Shown: piece by piece, positions 1 to 12,018 of the stretch | Layout: every line of letters begins with the position of its first letter | Numbering within the stretch: the first letter of the stretch is position 1 | From: Dasypus novemcinctus | Taxonomy: Eukaryota > Chordata > Mammalia > Cingulata > Dasypodidae | Direction: 5' to 3' | Length of the DNA stretch: 64,000 nucleotides | Assembly (NCBI RefSeq): GCF_030445035.2 | Contig: NC_080678.1 | Location: 117,929,947-117,993,946 of the forward strand | The notes under the pieces: generated by a model | The model's input: the letters and a program-made list of their open reading frames with translations, nothing else | Told to the model about the DNA's origin: nothing | Databases searched by the model: none | Translations under genes and position numbers: made by a program

Positions 1-37
1 GCTTCTCAGGGTCTGTGATGGTCAACTTCTGCTTGGC

Positions 38-112
38 ACAGATGGGGAAACTAAGGTCCAGAGTGTAGGGACCTGCCCAAGGGGTCAGAGTGAGGAAATG
101 GCAGAGACAAAA
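38..112 (-). repeat. MIR-type SINE fragment
   Basis: The stretch reads as the reverse complement of the conserved MIR core: 'gatggggaaactaagg', then 'cctgcccaaggggtcagag', then 'aaatggcagagac'. These correspond to the antisense of the family's 'cctcagtttccccatc' and 'gtgacctTgggcaa' landmarks. It is old and diverged, and the family call is by eye. Confidence 0.55.
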
Positions 113-3100
113 TGAGAAGTCAGGTCTCCATCGTTAAGGCAAATCTTGAAAAACAAAAAGCTTAGCCAGGTCTCTTCTTGGTTTTCAGTTTAGGTAGACT
201 TTATTACCAGGGCTTGGATTATGTAACAGCAGAAAAAAGAATTCCCCAGGTATTTGTGCTGAAAAGATTTATAGGAAAGCATCGAGTATGGTAAATTCAA
301 AAACTGAAGACCATTTCCCTAGTAAGAAATACCTGTACATTATGAGTATGTGTCTATCTATATCTATGTGCATCTACCTACACATATAATACATATATCA
401 TGTATACAATGATAGATTATACATATACACCATACAGAAACAAAAGGCCAACAAACAATAGCTGCTCCTACCACATGAGATGCAGCCTGATGTTTTCTTT
501 CTGTTCTATTCCATTTTATTAAAAATGATAGCCCATGGCCCATTAAGCAGACTTCTACTGGGTTAAGTCCTGCAGTTTGCAAACTGTTGGTCTAGTCCAG
601 CTCTCTCACATTACAGAAGGGGAAGCGGGGCCTTGCTCATGTGCCACATCTTTTAGTGGGCTCCCCTCCTGCCTGCCCCTACCATTGCACCTGCGGCTTT
701 TGCTGAGAACCTTTTTAGGGTGTTGCTGCTGGGTTCTCTGAGGCTTCTGGGTTTTGAGGCCTGGTCTATCGCCCCTTCCTGTCCTGTGAACATGCTGCAG
801 ACATGGGGCTCTCAGGCCTTCCCTGGCCTTTGCTGTCTCAATGTTTCTGTGGCTCCAGGTCCTTGTTCTTTTCAGCTCCTTCTGAGAAGCAGAGCTGGGA
901 CTTTGACACTGCATCCCCAGGAGTTGTGGGCTAGTGGATATGGGTCTTAGGGACTTTGAGAGAGGATTCATTTATCTAGACCCCAAACCCCTTGTTCCCA
1001 ATTCTAAAACCAGTCCCCCAAAGCTTTGAAATGTGAGGGTTTTCATGTAATTCATTTGGGAGCAAACTGACCTGAACTGACAGGAGGCTGTTCATTGCCT
1101 TTATTCATTCAACATGGTGTGACTATTCAAACATCTCACGGGAGAAATGCTAATGTGTTTGCGATGTGCAGCCGAAACCTCATTCACCTTATCAATTTTC
1201 TAAAACTTAAAATAATCTGAATTCTAAAACACATCTGACGCCAAGAGTTTTGGTAAGAGATTGTGGACCTATAGATATATTTGAAGTGTGTGTGTTATTG
1301 ATTAATCAATGAATATTTCTTGAGAGAAAAGATTGATAGACAGCAGAAAGGATACAGGACCGGCTTTCAGAAAGTTGACTGTGAATAGCTAGAAAATGAA
1401 CCTCTGAGGGTTTTTGTGGGGGTGAAATGAGTGATGGCAATGGAAGCACTTTGTAAACAAGCTTCGTACCTGTGTATGGTTGGGTGTCGTATGGCTTTTT
1501 AAAAAACTCTGAATTATATTTTCTAACCCTGCTCTGCTTTCTACTTTTTACAATGTCCATGTGTTGTGCGTGTGGGTTGAAAAGGTATCACTTTTGTTTT
1601 GCTGTGCCCTGATGAAGAGTAACCAAATGCAAAATAAAAAAGACAGAGCTACAGCTTTGCATCTTTGTCGAATCTTTTCCCATCTCCTCTGCTCTTTTCA
1701 AATATTTTCTTCCTCTTCTCTGTCCTTCCTTCATGATATTTCAGGTTTCCCTTTATAAGGACTGTTGCCTACAAACTGGCATACATTTTTTTCTTTATGA
1801 CTATTGGCCTTGTAGGGCATTAAAACCTCACTGTGTTTTCTTTTTCCTGAGAAATGCTTCACAATTTCAAAGTTTTTTGAAGTTTCTGCTTTAGAGGGCC
1901 CTGGAAACCTTGGACTCCTGAGATAAGAGCAAGGCTTGTCCAGCTTAAAATCAGAACCATCGAGACAGCAATCCTCAATAAGGAGGCATCAAAGACAACA
2001 TTTCCTATAAAGTAGCATACACGGTTTTCCAGGATTTGATGTGCTGTAATATCCTGCAAGTAAGACTGATTGGGACTCCAGTGTCCTGCCTGGTTCGAGC
2101 CTGATGGTTTCGTGTGGTGGCCATGTCACCTGATGTCACATCTTAACATGGGGTCTGTGCTTGTGTATCATAGGGCAATGACCTTGACCAGGCAGGTCTG
2201 TTTTGAGGGCTCAAGGAGATTTGTATTTCAGTTGTATTTGTAAGCATCCTTATTTCCCTTTCCCATTACTGTGCTGGATTCTGGAACCCAGATCATCTCC
2301 CCCACCTCCATTTCCCTTGGGAAGGGTCCAATCCTACAATTTCTCATTTAATGAAATTCACTCCTCAGATGAATAAGGGGACTTGTATTCATAACTGCCA
2401 AAACTTCCTCCAGAGACTGTTATTTGCTCCTGAGTTAATGTAATTATTTGGAAGCTGGCAGGGGAGCCTGGCTGCTCTGCGAGGGGAGGGCAGGGCTGAC
2501 CGAGAGGCAGGTCACCTGCCAGAGGGCTGGGGCCTGGGCAGCACAGTCCTGGCCAGGCCTCCCATCCCCAGGTGGTGATGGATGGTGTGGCCTCTGAGTT
2601 GGAGAGAGGCACGAATGTGGTTGACATATGACAGACCCGGACCTTGGGTGGGCCCAGCCTGAAAATCCATCCCCGATTAATCTAATCCTAACTCTTGGGA
2701 GATTTGAGCTTTGCATGAATTTGAACTCTACTTTAGGGCTTGGCCCAAACCTGTTACATTGCTCTGCAGGCATCCTGCCCCCTTCCCCCTTGGTCAGCTC
2801 TGCCAGAGGACAGGACATACCAGGGCTGTCCCAGTGTGGGAGCTCCCTGAGCAGCAGGGGTGGTGGGGAAACAGGAGAGCTGTCTCCCTCCTTTCCCCCC
2901 ACTTCCTTTCTCTTTTTCCTTTTCAGTTTCTGCTTTACTGTTCTTTTTTTCCCTCTTCCTCTACTTTTTTCTTTTTCCCCTATCTCTCCCTCTTCTTCCC
3001 CTCATTCTGTATCAGAGGAATGCAGGACCTTTTTTTTTTTTTTTCATTCTGGGAAATGAATACAGTGAGAATTTGGGGATTAGATCTCATCTAGGCTTGC

Positions 3101-4080
3101 CTGAGCAATGCTTGATGCACACTAAGTTTTTAGAAGGAGTCCTGGACATTGGAATAGCTTCTGAACTTTTCCTGGTGGGAGGCCAAGTCATCCCAGTGGA
3201 ATTCTACCCAGGAAGGGCAGCAGTGGCAGCCTGGAGAAGGCAATGGCAGGGGACCCTCTCCCCAGGGACACAAGCTCGGCCGGCTGGGGACCTTTCTGCC
3301 CAGCCCAGCCTTGGAACTCGGCACGGTCAGGCCTACTGATGACGCCACCAGCCTGTGGTGGGACAGCTTCAGGCACCAGCAGGCCACTCCAGAAATGCCA
3401 GGGGTAATCGGAAACTTTATTTCAAATGCTTTCCCCAGCATTCATGGGTGGCCAGAAGCACTTTTGCTGTGGCACTTCTCGGGTGGCTGCCCTAGGCTGG
3501 GCCGGGGCAGACCAGGGAGGCCTGAAGCCAGCTTCCATCTTCCCTGGACAGGGACCCTGGGAGCAGGATGGAGGGACAGTCCCCAGAAGCCTGCAGCTTC
3601 ATGCTCTTGGGATTCCAGTGCTATAGGACCCTGGAGAGCAGAATCATGGGGGACATTGCTAGGCAGGAGTTTTCAAGGTATTCTACTTTAAAAAATATTT
3701 TCTTACTATTTTTACTTATCACTGCTTCCTATCCTTCTCTGTGCAGTGGGTGAATGTAAGAGAAATGAGGGGAATGAGTAACAGAAAGAAAGATTTTAGG
3801 GAAGAGGATATTCCATGGAGGCATGACAGCTGCTTTACCTCTGGCAGTTTGTAGTGGGGAAGAGGCACTAACTTGTTCCGTTTGTCTCCTGATAAGAGAA
3901 TTAGGGCTGCAGGGAGGCATTTCTCATCTCAGAATTCCAGTGGGGGGGGTGTGGGTGGGAGGCTACATTTACACTGTGGGGCAGCCATGGGGTTGGCTGC
4001 TTGCTCCCCCAGATGAAGAGACACTATATGCTGCAGGAGATCACCTCTAGCATAGCACCCATATTAGCTGCCAGTTACTG
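113..4080. other. Unique non-coding stretch
   Basis: No recognisable gene, exon or mobile element was found in these ~4 kb. Base composition drifts from AT-rich (before 600 and 1,000-2,060) to GC-rich (2,450-2,900 and 3,200-3,650). The open frames are short, overlap on both strands and resemble no family I know. The only distinct feature is a pyrimidine-rich tract at 2,880-3,046, listed separately. Diverged old repeats could be present that only a profile search would show. Confidence 0.5.
2880..3046. repeat. Polypyrimidine tract
   Basis: About 165 bases are almost entirely C and T on the plus strand, with short breaks, and end in a run of about 16 T. The tract produces the leucine/phenylalanine/serine-rich reading frames seen here in all three plus frames. 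These frames are composition artefacts and not proteins. Confidence 0.8.
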
Positions 4081-4119
4081 ATCCCTCCTAACGTGCGGGG
4101 TGCTCAGTGCTGTCCCGGG

Positions 4120-4262
4120 ATCAACCCATTTGATTCTCACAGCTCCCTGCTGGGCAGGAGCCATTGCCAACACCATTTTCCTGATGGGGAAAATTGACAC
4201 ACAGAGTCCAGTCGCCCAAGTGCACGGCTAATTAGAGTTAGTGACAGGGCCTGAATTCTCCC
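4120..4262 (-). repeat. MIR/L2-type antisense fragment
   Basis: The order of landmarks is 'ttgattctcacagctccctg', 'ccattttcctgatggggaaa', 'cgcccaagtgcacggctaa' and 'gtgacagggcctga'. This is the usual antisense order of an old MIR-type element. It is strongly diverged. Confidence 0.5.
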
Positions 4263-5251
4263 TGGGGCAGTCTGACGTCAGCCCCTTCCCCTCCTTCCCA
4301 CTCCCATCTTCACCCCCAGGCCCTGCTCCACTCTTCAGCATCAGCGTCTGCTTCTCAATGATGTTTTAATTGTGGGTTGAATGGCCAGGCTCTTTCTTTC
4401 ACTCTTTCCCCTCTCTGCTTTCTTTTTTATCATAGTCTTAACTATCATATTAACATATTACCTTATAAACTAGTTGAAAAGGTACCACTTTGGGTAGATG
4501 TGCTTGGAAGTGAGAGCTCTCCCCTGCCTCCCTGCCCCGCTCCTGCCCGTTTCTCTCCTTTAAGGGAGAACCTACCTTGGAAGTTGTCATCTACATATGG
4601 GATGGCTCTGCTCTAGAGGTATTCAGGAGGGTACTGGGTGGGAGGACTCGAGGACATGTAAAAAGCCCAGTCAGTCAAGGCCATTCCCAGGGTGTCCCCT
4701 GATGGCCCTCTTCCTGGGTAGAGACGGATGCTGCCAGAAGCGGGATTTGCCCGGAGGTGGGCGCAGCAGGCCCTTCTCTGCATCTCCCTGGAGTTACGTC
4801 CTGCTCTGCCCGCTCAACTCAGCTCCCTTCTGCAGGCTGTCCTGCACCAGCTTAATCTTCCCCCCACGCTGACTTCATGTCACTCCTCTGAGTTTCCTTT
4901 ACTTCCCTGAATGCTGAGAGCCGGAGCTCCTCAACCCCAGAGTCACAGCCTCTGCTCTCTGACCCCAGCTTGCTGTTCCAACCTACCCTTCCTTGTCTGC
5001 CCTCTGTGAACTCCCACCATGCCCAGGCTGGCCTGGCAGGGTGTCCTAAGTGCGCCTTCACAACATCCTTGTCTTTGTCTGGGATTTCCTCTCCTCTCCT
5101 ATTGACCCAACTCTTGCTCATTCAGGATTCAGCCCATTCTTTCATTCACTCAACACTGGGCCAACTTCAGGACAGAAAGAGGCTGCAAAGCTGAGACCTA
5201 ACAGGGCAGGTCTCTCACCCGTGGAGAGCCCTGGGCCTAGGAAGGGGCATG
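4263..5251. other. Unique sequence, possibly with an old L2 relic
   Basis: No gene is supported. The 4,790-5,160 part has the C/T-rich, 'ctcc'-rich texture of diverged L2 3' regions and ends with 'tcattcactcaacactgggc', but this is not enough to call an element. Confidence 0.35.
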
Positions 5252-5264
5252 TATAAAAGTACTT

Positions 5265-5356
5265 TAAAAAAAATTTTTTTAGGAGGAACGGGGGATTGAA
5301 CGTGGGAACTCCTAAATGGGAAGCAGGCACTCAACTACTGAGCTACATCTGCTCTA
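5265..5356 (-). mobile_element. Short DAS-type tRNA SINE
   Basis: The reverse complement begins 'gagcagatgtagctcagtag', which contains a Pol III A-box-like segment. It continues through a B-box-like 'gttcaatccc' and ends in 'cctcctaaaaaa'. This is the short armadillo tRNA-derived SINE form. A degenerate duplication '(t)aaaaagtact' flanks it at about 5,252-5,264 and 5,357-5,366. Confidence 0.8.
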
Positions 5357-5366
5357 AAAAAGTACT

Positions 5367-6010
5367 CCCCCCCACACTTAAAATTTTTTTAAAAAGATAC
5401 TTCGATTACCTAAATGTTACAGAGATTATATAGGGGATTCCCATATGCCTCACTCGCACACCTCCCACATTTTCCCACATTAGCAACATCTTTCATCATT
5501 GTGGTACATTCATTGCAATTGATAAACACATTTTGGAACATTGCCAGTAAGCATGAATTATAGTTTACATTATAGTTTACACTCTCTCCCGTTCGTCTCT
5601 GTAGGTTATGGCAGGATATATAATGGCTGTATCTGTTGTTGTAATGTCATTCAGGATGATTCCCAAGCCCAATAAATGCCCCCTATTAAACCTGTTTTTC
5701 CTTTTCCTTAACCCCAGAACATCCATGGGTCACTGCCTCCACACAATGGTATTTCTTCCATTGCTAGAATCACAATAAATCTATAATAGAATACTAGTAA
5801 GTTTATTTTAGCCCATAGCTTGTTTCCCAATCCTGGGGACTCTGGGATGGTGATGCCCACTCCACCATTAATTGAGGGGGCTTCAATCCCATACATCCCA
5901 TGGATGGGACTCTCTTACAGTTGTAGGCACTCGCGGTTTCTTGCTAAGTTGTTTGTCCATCATCTTCTCCCTGTTAGTTGTCATCACACAGAGTGCCTCT
6001 CTGGGGGTAG
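5367..6010 (-). mobile_element. L1 3'-UTR fragment, minus strand
   Basis: The T-rich start (antisense poly-A end) is followed by 'gattcccatatgcctcactc', 'gcaacatctttcatcattgt' and 'ggttatggcaggatatataa'. The same ordered landmarks recur at 57,238-57,530 and partly at 25,262-25,413, so this is one dispersed family. I read it as the 3' end of a xenarthran L1 truncated at its 5' end. No coding part remains. Confidence 0.7.
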
Positions 6011-6024
6011 AGTATAAAGCACCC

Positions 6025-6247
6025 AGTAATGCCCTCCTCTAGGAAGCCTTTATTGATTGCTTCTGTCACTGTGAACCTGCCCTTCCCTGGAACCCTACAG
6101 ATCATCATCTCAATTCTTCTCTTTTGGTTGCTTGTTTTCTGCCTGGTATAATTCACTTTCTTTTATTGCCAATGTCTCTTGGCCTCTGTCCTCAAGGAAC
6201 ATACCACACTGCCTAGCACTGCACTGTGTGTGCCTATTAATAGGAAT
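6025..6247 (+). repeat. L2-type 3'-end fragment
   Basis: The phrase 'cctcctctaggaagccttta' followed by 'ttgattgctt', then 'ccacactgcctagcactgca', matches the order of conserved words in the L2 LINE 3' end. It is diverged and incomplete. Confidence 0.5.
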
Positions 6248-6269
6248 GTGCACTTCTATTGAGCTCTGA

Positions 6270-6425
6270 CTTCAATGTGTGTTTGCATCCGTGCTTCCCC
6301 TTGATTCTCCTAACAGCCCTGTGTGACGGCAGAACAGAGCGATGAGCCCCATCTGCCAGAGTGTACGTGGCTTGCTCATGGCCCTGTGGTTGATAGGTGG
6401 TAGAGCCCGGTGAGGACCTGGGTGC
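6270..6425 (-). repeat. MIR-type fragment, antisense
   Basis: 'ttctcctaacagccctgtgtg', 'gatgagccccatctgccaga', 'tggcttgctcatggccctgt' and 'gataggtggtagagcccgg' follow the antisense order of MIR/MIR3. The strand is inferred from that order. Confidence 0.45.
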
Positions 6426-7502
6426 TGTGGTCCCCACCCTAGTTCTGCTGATGCATGTACCCCTGCCATGGTAGCGTGAGCAGATGGAGCTCCTCTGGGC
6501 CTGCAGCGTGGGTGAGAGTGTGTGCTGGAGGATCAGAGGGTATTAGGCAACTGGGCAGAGAGAAAGCCTTTGAGGTTGAGATGGAGGAGGCTCACTGTGG
6601 ACCAGGGAGGTACCGGGGGCAACCAGGGTGAGTGGATAAAGAGGGATTCATACCCCGACTCTTCTTATCCTGACACTTGTGCTCATTCTCTTTCTCCACG
6701 GAGACTGGGAATAGCTGGTGGAGTGAGGGTTCAAGGAATGATGGGGTGGGGCTGGGGGCACAGCGGGTAAGGATGGATGAGAGAGAACAAACTGAGCAAG
6801 GCCTGGGACCCATCCCTTCTCCCCGCAGTGACACGGCCTCTGGGGAGTACGCAGGTGAACCAGAGACAGGGGTTCCCAGGGAGGAGAAGAAGCTGGAGCC
6901 CGCCCCCCCTTACACATTTCAGAATTACATGCAGTTCTTTAAAGTATTTAGTGGAACTGGAGTTCTCACTCCCTCTCACCCTGGCTATTGACTTCTGGCC
7001 TTGCTGTGACAGCAAAGGAGCTCTGTCAACACCACCTGGTTGGAAAATTAGGGCTTTTGAAGCTCGGCTGTTTGAGTTACCTATGTGTTAAAAAAAAAAC
7101 CTTACCTTGCACTTGACAAGAACAAAGTGTGTTTCTTTAGCCCTGGCATGAATCAAAAAATAGTTGAACTTTATTTTATTTATTTTTTGCTCAAGTTTAA
7201 AAATAAAAAGCGACCTTTGGGCTGAGATCAAGAATGGAAAATTTCAGGGCATAGGAGTAATTTTTTTTCCATCTGTTCTGGGCAAGGGATGATAATATGT
7301 TTTGATGGAAGGTTGTGTGTGAACCTCAAGACGAGGCTCAGTACATATTGCCTTGCATCCTTCATTAGGAGGGTGTTGTCAATGAAAGGCCCTCCTACCC
7401 TGCCCTGGCACAGCTGAATAGACACGGTACAGAATGGTATGGGAGAGACTCGTGTAATTGAATACGAGTCGCTGCCTGGGATGGGCAAAGAAGGAGGTAA
7501 TT
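6426..7502. other. Unique non-coding stretch
   Basis: No exon, RNA gene or mobile element was recognised. A short AT-rich part at 7,160-7,210 is low-complexity. Confidence 0.5.
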
Positions 7503-7515
7503 AAAAGTAATTGAA

Positions 7516-7921
7516 AGGGAAGTGGACTTGACCCAGTGGATAGGGCATCCGTCTACCACATGGGAGATCCATGGTTCAAACCCCGGGCCTCCTTGACCCA
7601 TGTGGAGCTGGCCCATGCGCAGTTCTGATGCACGCAAGGAATGCCCTGCCACACAGGGGTGTCCCCCATGTAAGGGAGCCCCACGCGCAAGGAGTGTGCC
7701 CTGTAAGGAGAGCCACCCAGCATGAAAGGAAGTGCAGCCTGCCTATGAATGGGGCCACACACATGGAGAGCTGACACAAGATGATGCAACAAAAAGAGAC
7801 AAAGTTTCCCATGCTGCTGACAACAACAGAAGTGGACAAAGAAGAACATGCAGCAAATGGACACAGAGAGCAGACAACTGGGGGTGGGGGGAAAAGGGGA
7901 GAGAAAAAAAATCTTAAAAAA
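7516..7921 (+). mobile_element. Long DAS-type tRNA SINE, complete
   Basis: A complete long SINE. The tRNA-like head (about 7,517-7,590) has an A-box-like 'gacccagtggatagggc' and a B-box-like 'ggttcaaacccc'. A ~300-bp family-specific body follows ('ggagctggcccatgcgcag', 'aggagagccacccagc', 'gatgatgcaacaaaaagaga') and then an A-rich tail. A perfect 13-bp target duplication, 'aaaagtaattgaa', flanks it at 7,503-7,515 and 7,922-7,934. The clean duplication argues for a lineage-specific, not ancient, insertion. Reading frames across it are not genes. Confidence 0.95.
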
Positions 7922-8115
7922 AAAGTAATTGAAGTTGCAGGTTCTGCAAAGGTGGCTTTTATCACATAAAGTACAGGCCAGTACCTCGCATGATTGGTCA
8001 CTGAAGCTCTAGATGGACAAATGTCTAGAGGTAGCTGCTGAAACCAGGGAATTGCATTGCACCAAGAGAGACTAAGGGTTGGAACAGCACTGAGTTTTCA
8101 TTAAAAACATCTAGA

Positions 8116-8466
8116 GGGAAGTGGACTTGGCCCAGTGGATAGGGTGTCCGCCTACCATATGGGAGGTCTGCGGTTCAAACCCTGGGCCTCCTTGATCCTT
8201 GTGGAGCTGACCCATGTGAAGTGCTGATGCATGCAAGGGGTGCCGTGCACACAGGGGTGTCCCCTGCATAGGGGAGCCCCACACGCAAGGAGCGCACCCC
8301 GTAAGGAGAGCTGCCCAGTGCAAAAGAAAGTGCAATCTGCCCAAGAATGGTGTCGCCCACACAGAGAGCTGACAGAACAAGATGATGCAACAAAAAGAGA
8401 CACAGATTCCCGGTTCCACTAGTGAGGATAGCAGTGGTCACAGAAAGACAACAACAACAATAAAAA
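8116..8466 (+). mobile_element. Long DAS-type tRNA SINE
   Basis: It has the same head and body as the copy at 7.5 kb, with a shorter 3' part ending in 'acaacaacaacaataaaaaa'. The imperfect flanking duplication is 'aaaaacatctaga' on the left and 'aaaaatccagaga' on the right. It lies on the same strand as, and about 200 bp from, the first copy. Confidence 0.92.
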
Positions 8467-8920
8467 AAATCCAGAGAGTTCTTGACTACTATAGTTCATT
8501 TTGAAGGATATTATGGTTAAAGCTTTGTCTGAGATACTCTTCTTACAGTTTAATACTATTAAGTATGAAGAAACTGTTCTATGTATGTCAATTTCATGGT
8601 TTCTGACCTTTTCTGAGGAAGTACACATTTGTGCTACCAACCACTTCAGATGTTCATTCTAAATTTAGAAGCTGTCTCCCATGGGTGCTGAAATCAGTCA
8701 CAAAATTCAGGTTCTTTCTGAAAAAATCTGAATGTCCATGAGGCTAGCACAGTCATTGGTGGAAATTTGGGCAGCTGAGACTCTTCCTTAGAAACCCAGG
8801 GTTGTCCTGGTGCAGCATCTCCACATGGGGCTGGGTGCTCGAGGCGCCCACCCACAGATCTCACCGAGCAGCACCAGCGTGGCTGGAGGAGGGACAGGCA
8901 GCCAGCAGCAAACCCCCAAA
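8467..8920. other. Unique non-coding stretch
   Basis: No gene or repeat was recognised between the second SINE and the next MIR. Confidence 0.5.
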
Positions 8921-8924
8921 GCAC

Positions 8925-9060
8925 AAACCAGGAGACCTGGACTTTTGTCTCAACTCGGTCATTTTCTTGCTATGTGACCTTGGGCATGATGCAGACTCGT
9001 CTTCTTTGTCTGTAAAATAAGTGTGTTAAATCATATATTCTCTACGGTCCTTTCTAGGTC
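8925..9060 (+). repeat. MIR SINE fragment
   Basis: Ordered MIR landmarks are readable: 'gagacctggacttttgtctc', 'ttgctatgtgaccttgggca' and 'tctgtaaaataagtgtg'. Confidence 0.7.
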
Positions 9061-9489
9061 CCAAACCTTGTAATGAACAAACTAAAATTCAAAAATTCAA
9101 GGGAGAGCATTAGCTCTTATTGGGGTGGTCAGTGTTGATAAAAGGTTGAAACACTTCCTGCCGGTTAAAAGCAGTCATGGCCCCAAGCAGCTTGATTGTC
9201 CCACTTACCAGGACCCCTTCCCTAAAAGCCTCTGGATCCTCCATGACCAGCTACTACAGGATTGAAGCCCAGCATGGCTTTAGGCATTGGACCTCCGCCC
9301 TGGGTGGGCACCCACCCTGGTGGCCATGGCTGTCAGATAGGGTGCCCATCACCCCTTATGGGAACAGCCTCCAGGTGGAGTCAGAAGCCTAAGTCCGCTC
9401 TGCAGTTGATGTGACTTCCTGTTTCTACATCTGAAAACAGAGTTCATCATAAGCAGCCTACCTGCCTCTGGGGGGAAAGGGAGGCTCTG

Positions 9490-9665
9490 AAGCTTGACAG
9501 CCTGGCTCTGCCACTAATTAGCTGTGTGATCTTGGCCAAGTCATGATATCTTCCTTACCTCAATTCATTGCCTGGAAAATGGGGATAATAACAGCACCTA
9601 CTGTACAGAGCTGATGATGAGATGAAATGTGCTAACCCTTGTAAGATGCTTAGAGTAGAGTAAGC
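9490..9665 (+). repeat. MIR SINE
   Basis: A well-preserved MIR: 'ggctctgccactaattagct', 'gtgtgatcttggccaagtca', 'ctggaaaatggggataataa' and a 3' part with 'gagatgaaatgtgctaaccc'. Its 3' edge abuts the L1 fragment that follows, so the L1 probably landed at or near its end. Confidence 0.8.
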
Positions 9666-10642
9666 ATCGTAGAAGTGACAGGTTCTATGGTCAAGGCAGA
9701 TGGCTCTGGAGTTCACAGCCATGTCAGTTGGCCCTACTTTGGAGTTTGTGTTCCTGAGTGTGATGGAGTTGGACTCAGATATAATTTTTCTACACATGCC
9801 TCTTCTGTTACTTTTACCAGACCTGTGGTTGGCGTTTGGGTTGGTGTATACTCAGGAGACCTGAATCTCTGAACTGTCCATGTGACAGCCAGGCCCTGGG
9901 CCTCAGCAGACTTGCAGCTCCTACCCTCTGGTTTCTTGGACTTACCCTGGCCAGCTGACAGGGAGGTGAAGAGGGTCATCCACCACACCAGGGAGCCAAG
10001 AGTATCTACAGCTGTAAGCAGGAGAATTGCATCCATCACCCATGTGGAATCTAAACCCCCTCTTGATGTAGAGGGGGACTGGACATAGCCATCCCAGCTA
10101 TACAAGATGGAGGATTAGAGTATGGATTTGAGTGGACTTACTGTTGTGCTGCTGGGGAACTATTGTGATTAGTAAGGGAAGAAATTGTAGTAGTGATGTG
10201 GAGAGGGCGGCCATGGTGGCTGCTGATGGTCGGGAGAGGGAAGAAGAGATAAAGTGTGGGGGCATTTTCAGGATTTGGAGTTGTCCTAGGTGGTGCTGCA
10301 GGGACGGATGCTGGACGTTATGTGTCCTGTCATGGCCCACTGGGTGGACTGGGGGAGAGTGTGGACTACAATGTGGACCATTGTCCCTGTGTTGCAGTGG
10401 TTCTCCAGAATGTATTCGCCAGGTGCAGTGGAAGTGCCACAATGATGGAAGAGGTTGTTGATGTGGGAGGGGTGGCATGGGTGGGGTGGGGGGTATATGG
10501 TGGGGACCTCATATTTTTTGAATGTAAAATTTAAAAGAAAATAAAGAAGAAGAAATGAAAAAAATGAGTAAAAATAAATAAATAAATAAATTAAAATAAG
10601 CCATCATGGGGGAAAGACACTAAAAAAAAAAAAAAAAAAAAA
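9666..10642 (+). mobile_element. 5'-truncated L1, 3' UTR only
   Basis: I read this ~1-kb block as one L1 3' UTR with an A-rich end (about 10,505-10,642, including 'aaataaataaataaataaat' and a ~22-base poly-A run). Toward its end it carries a G-rich segment followed by 'acctcatattttttgaatgt'. The same G-rich/'acctca'/'aatgta' signature recurs at 43.66-43.73 kb. No ORF2 remains. Its reading frames, such as those over 9,734-10,478 on the minus strand, are chance frames. The family call is from recognition, not alignment. Confidence 0.75.
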
Positions 10643-11615
10643 AGACGTGATAGCTGTGTGTGTGCTGCGAATGCTTGCACCTGAAATAGAGGGCTTTATG
10701 ATGGGTCAAGTGAGATAATGTGTAGGAAGTACCTAGTTCAAGGCTTGACACATAGTTCATGGTAAACTAATGCTAGCTCTTATCTAACTGGGTCCTACTA
10801 GAAAAACAACAGTCACATTTGAGGTGTTTTTAGTAGTGTCTCTCCCAGGATCTATGTTATTTCTAATTGACATAAAAATAAGTTTTAGTAAATTATCTGG
10901 AGGAGCATTCCCCCTGCCCTAGTCTATCACAGTCACACCTGCACACAGGCACATGCACACTCACACACTCTCTCCTGTTTTCAGTAGCCCCAGGGCGGGC
11001 CACCTGTGGAGGTAAGGAAGATTTGCTAAAGAGCAGAGGAATTTTTTTTTTAAAGGAGAACCCTAGTTCCTTGCTTGAGCTTAGTTTGAAGTAGACCCTG
11101 TTTGGCCTGGAGCCCCATGGTATACTGGTGACTTAGGGACTTTAGTGGTGCAGAAGGGGGTCTGTCTCTTCTCTGGGTCTTTGCTGGTAGAAGTCACAAA
11201 GGCACTAGAGAACTTGAGAGCAATTTTTTGACGCTGAAGAGGCAGCACTTAGCATCTAGGAAACTGGATGCCTGCACCTGGAGCCCCAGCAGATCTGATG
11301 GGAAGGGAAGTGGGAGGCACACGCCCCGCCGGGAACCACCGTGGGGCTCCATGCTGGGTGGGTTCGCCCACCTCACTGCTGCCTCATCAGCACAGGGTGG
11401 AATTTGCTGGGTCAGGGGCTTTCTAACTTCATGTGTTCTTCCCCTGAGACCCACACACAGTAAGAGACACATTTTACCTCTCAACCCATTCCACACATCC
11501 CTGTATGCAACCAAACAGAAGATTCATGAAGCAGCACCATTGCAAGGTGCCGTGCACTCTATGTTGTGTGCTGTATTATTTTCTATTTCAGTTAAAAATT
11601 ACTGATTGTGAACTA
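10643..11615. other. Unique sequence with a diverged MIR-like start
   Basis: 10,695-10,790 ('gggtcaagtgagataatgtg', 'aaggcttgacacatagttca') looks like the 3' half of a MIR. It could be the displaced continuation of the one interrupted at 9,665. Nothing else was recognised up to the next SINE. Confidence 0.45.
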
Positions 11616-11628
11616 CTAAATAGGTTCT

Positions 11629-12005
11629 CTTTTTTTAAATTTATTTTTAAAATTTATTTTTCTCCCCTTCTCCCCTGCCCCTGCTGTTGTCTGCTCTCTG
11701 TGTGGACTTTCTGTGTCTTCTTCTGTGCCCACTTGCACCCTTGGTGCCACTGGGAAATTGCATCTCTTTTTTGTTGTGTCATCTTGCTGTGTCAGCTCTC
11801 TGTGTGTGTGGCACCACTTCTGGGCGGGCTGTGCTTTTTTCACACGGGGCAGCTCTCCTTGTAGCACGCACTCCTTGACACGGCAGCTCTGCGCATGGGC
11901 CAGCTCACCACATGGGTCAGGAGGCCCTGGGGATCGAACCCTCGACCCTCCCATATGCCCATACAATAGGCAGATGCTCTATCAGCTGAGCCACAACAGC
12001 TTCCC
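11629..12005 (-). mobile_element. Long DAS-type tRNA SINE, complete
   Basis: Antisense copy. It runs from the A-rich tail (read as T-rich 'ttttttaaatttatttttaa') through 'gttgtctgctctctgtgtgg' to the tRNA-like head 'tatcagctgagccacaacag'. A perfect 13-bp target duplication, 'ctaaataggttct', is at 11,616-11,628 and 12,006-12,018. Confidence 0.95.
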
Positions 12006-12018
12006 CTAAATAGGTTCT

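Noticed and set aside
7516..8466. tRNA-like segments with A- and B-box words, here and in about twenty other places
   Set aside because: They belong to SINEs with A-rich tails and target duplications. They lack a complete cloverleaf with intact acceptor stem, so they are not tRNA genes.
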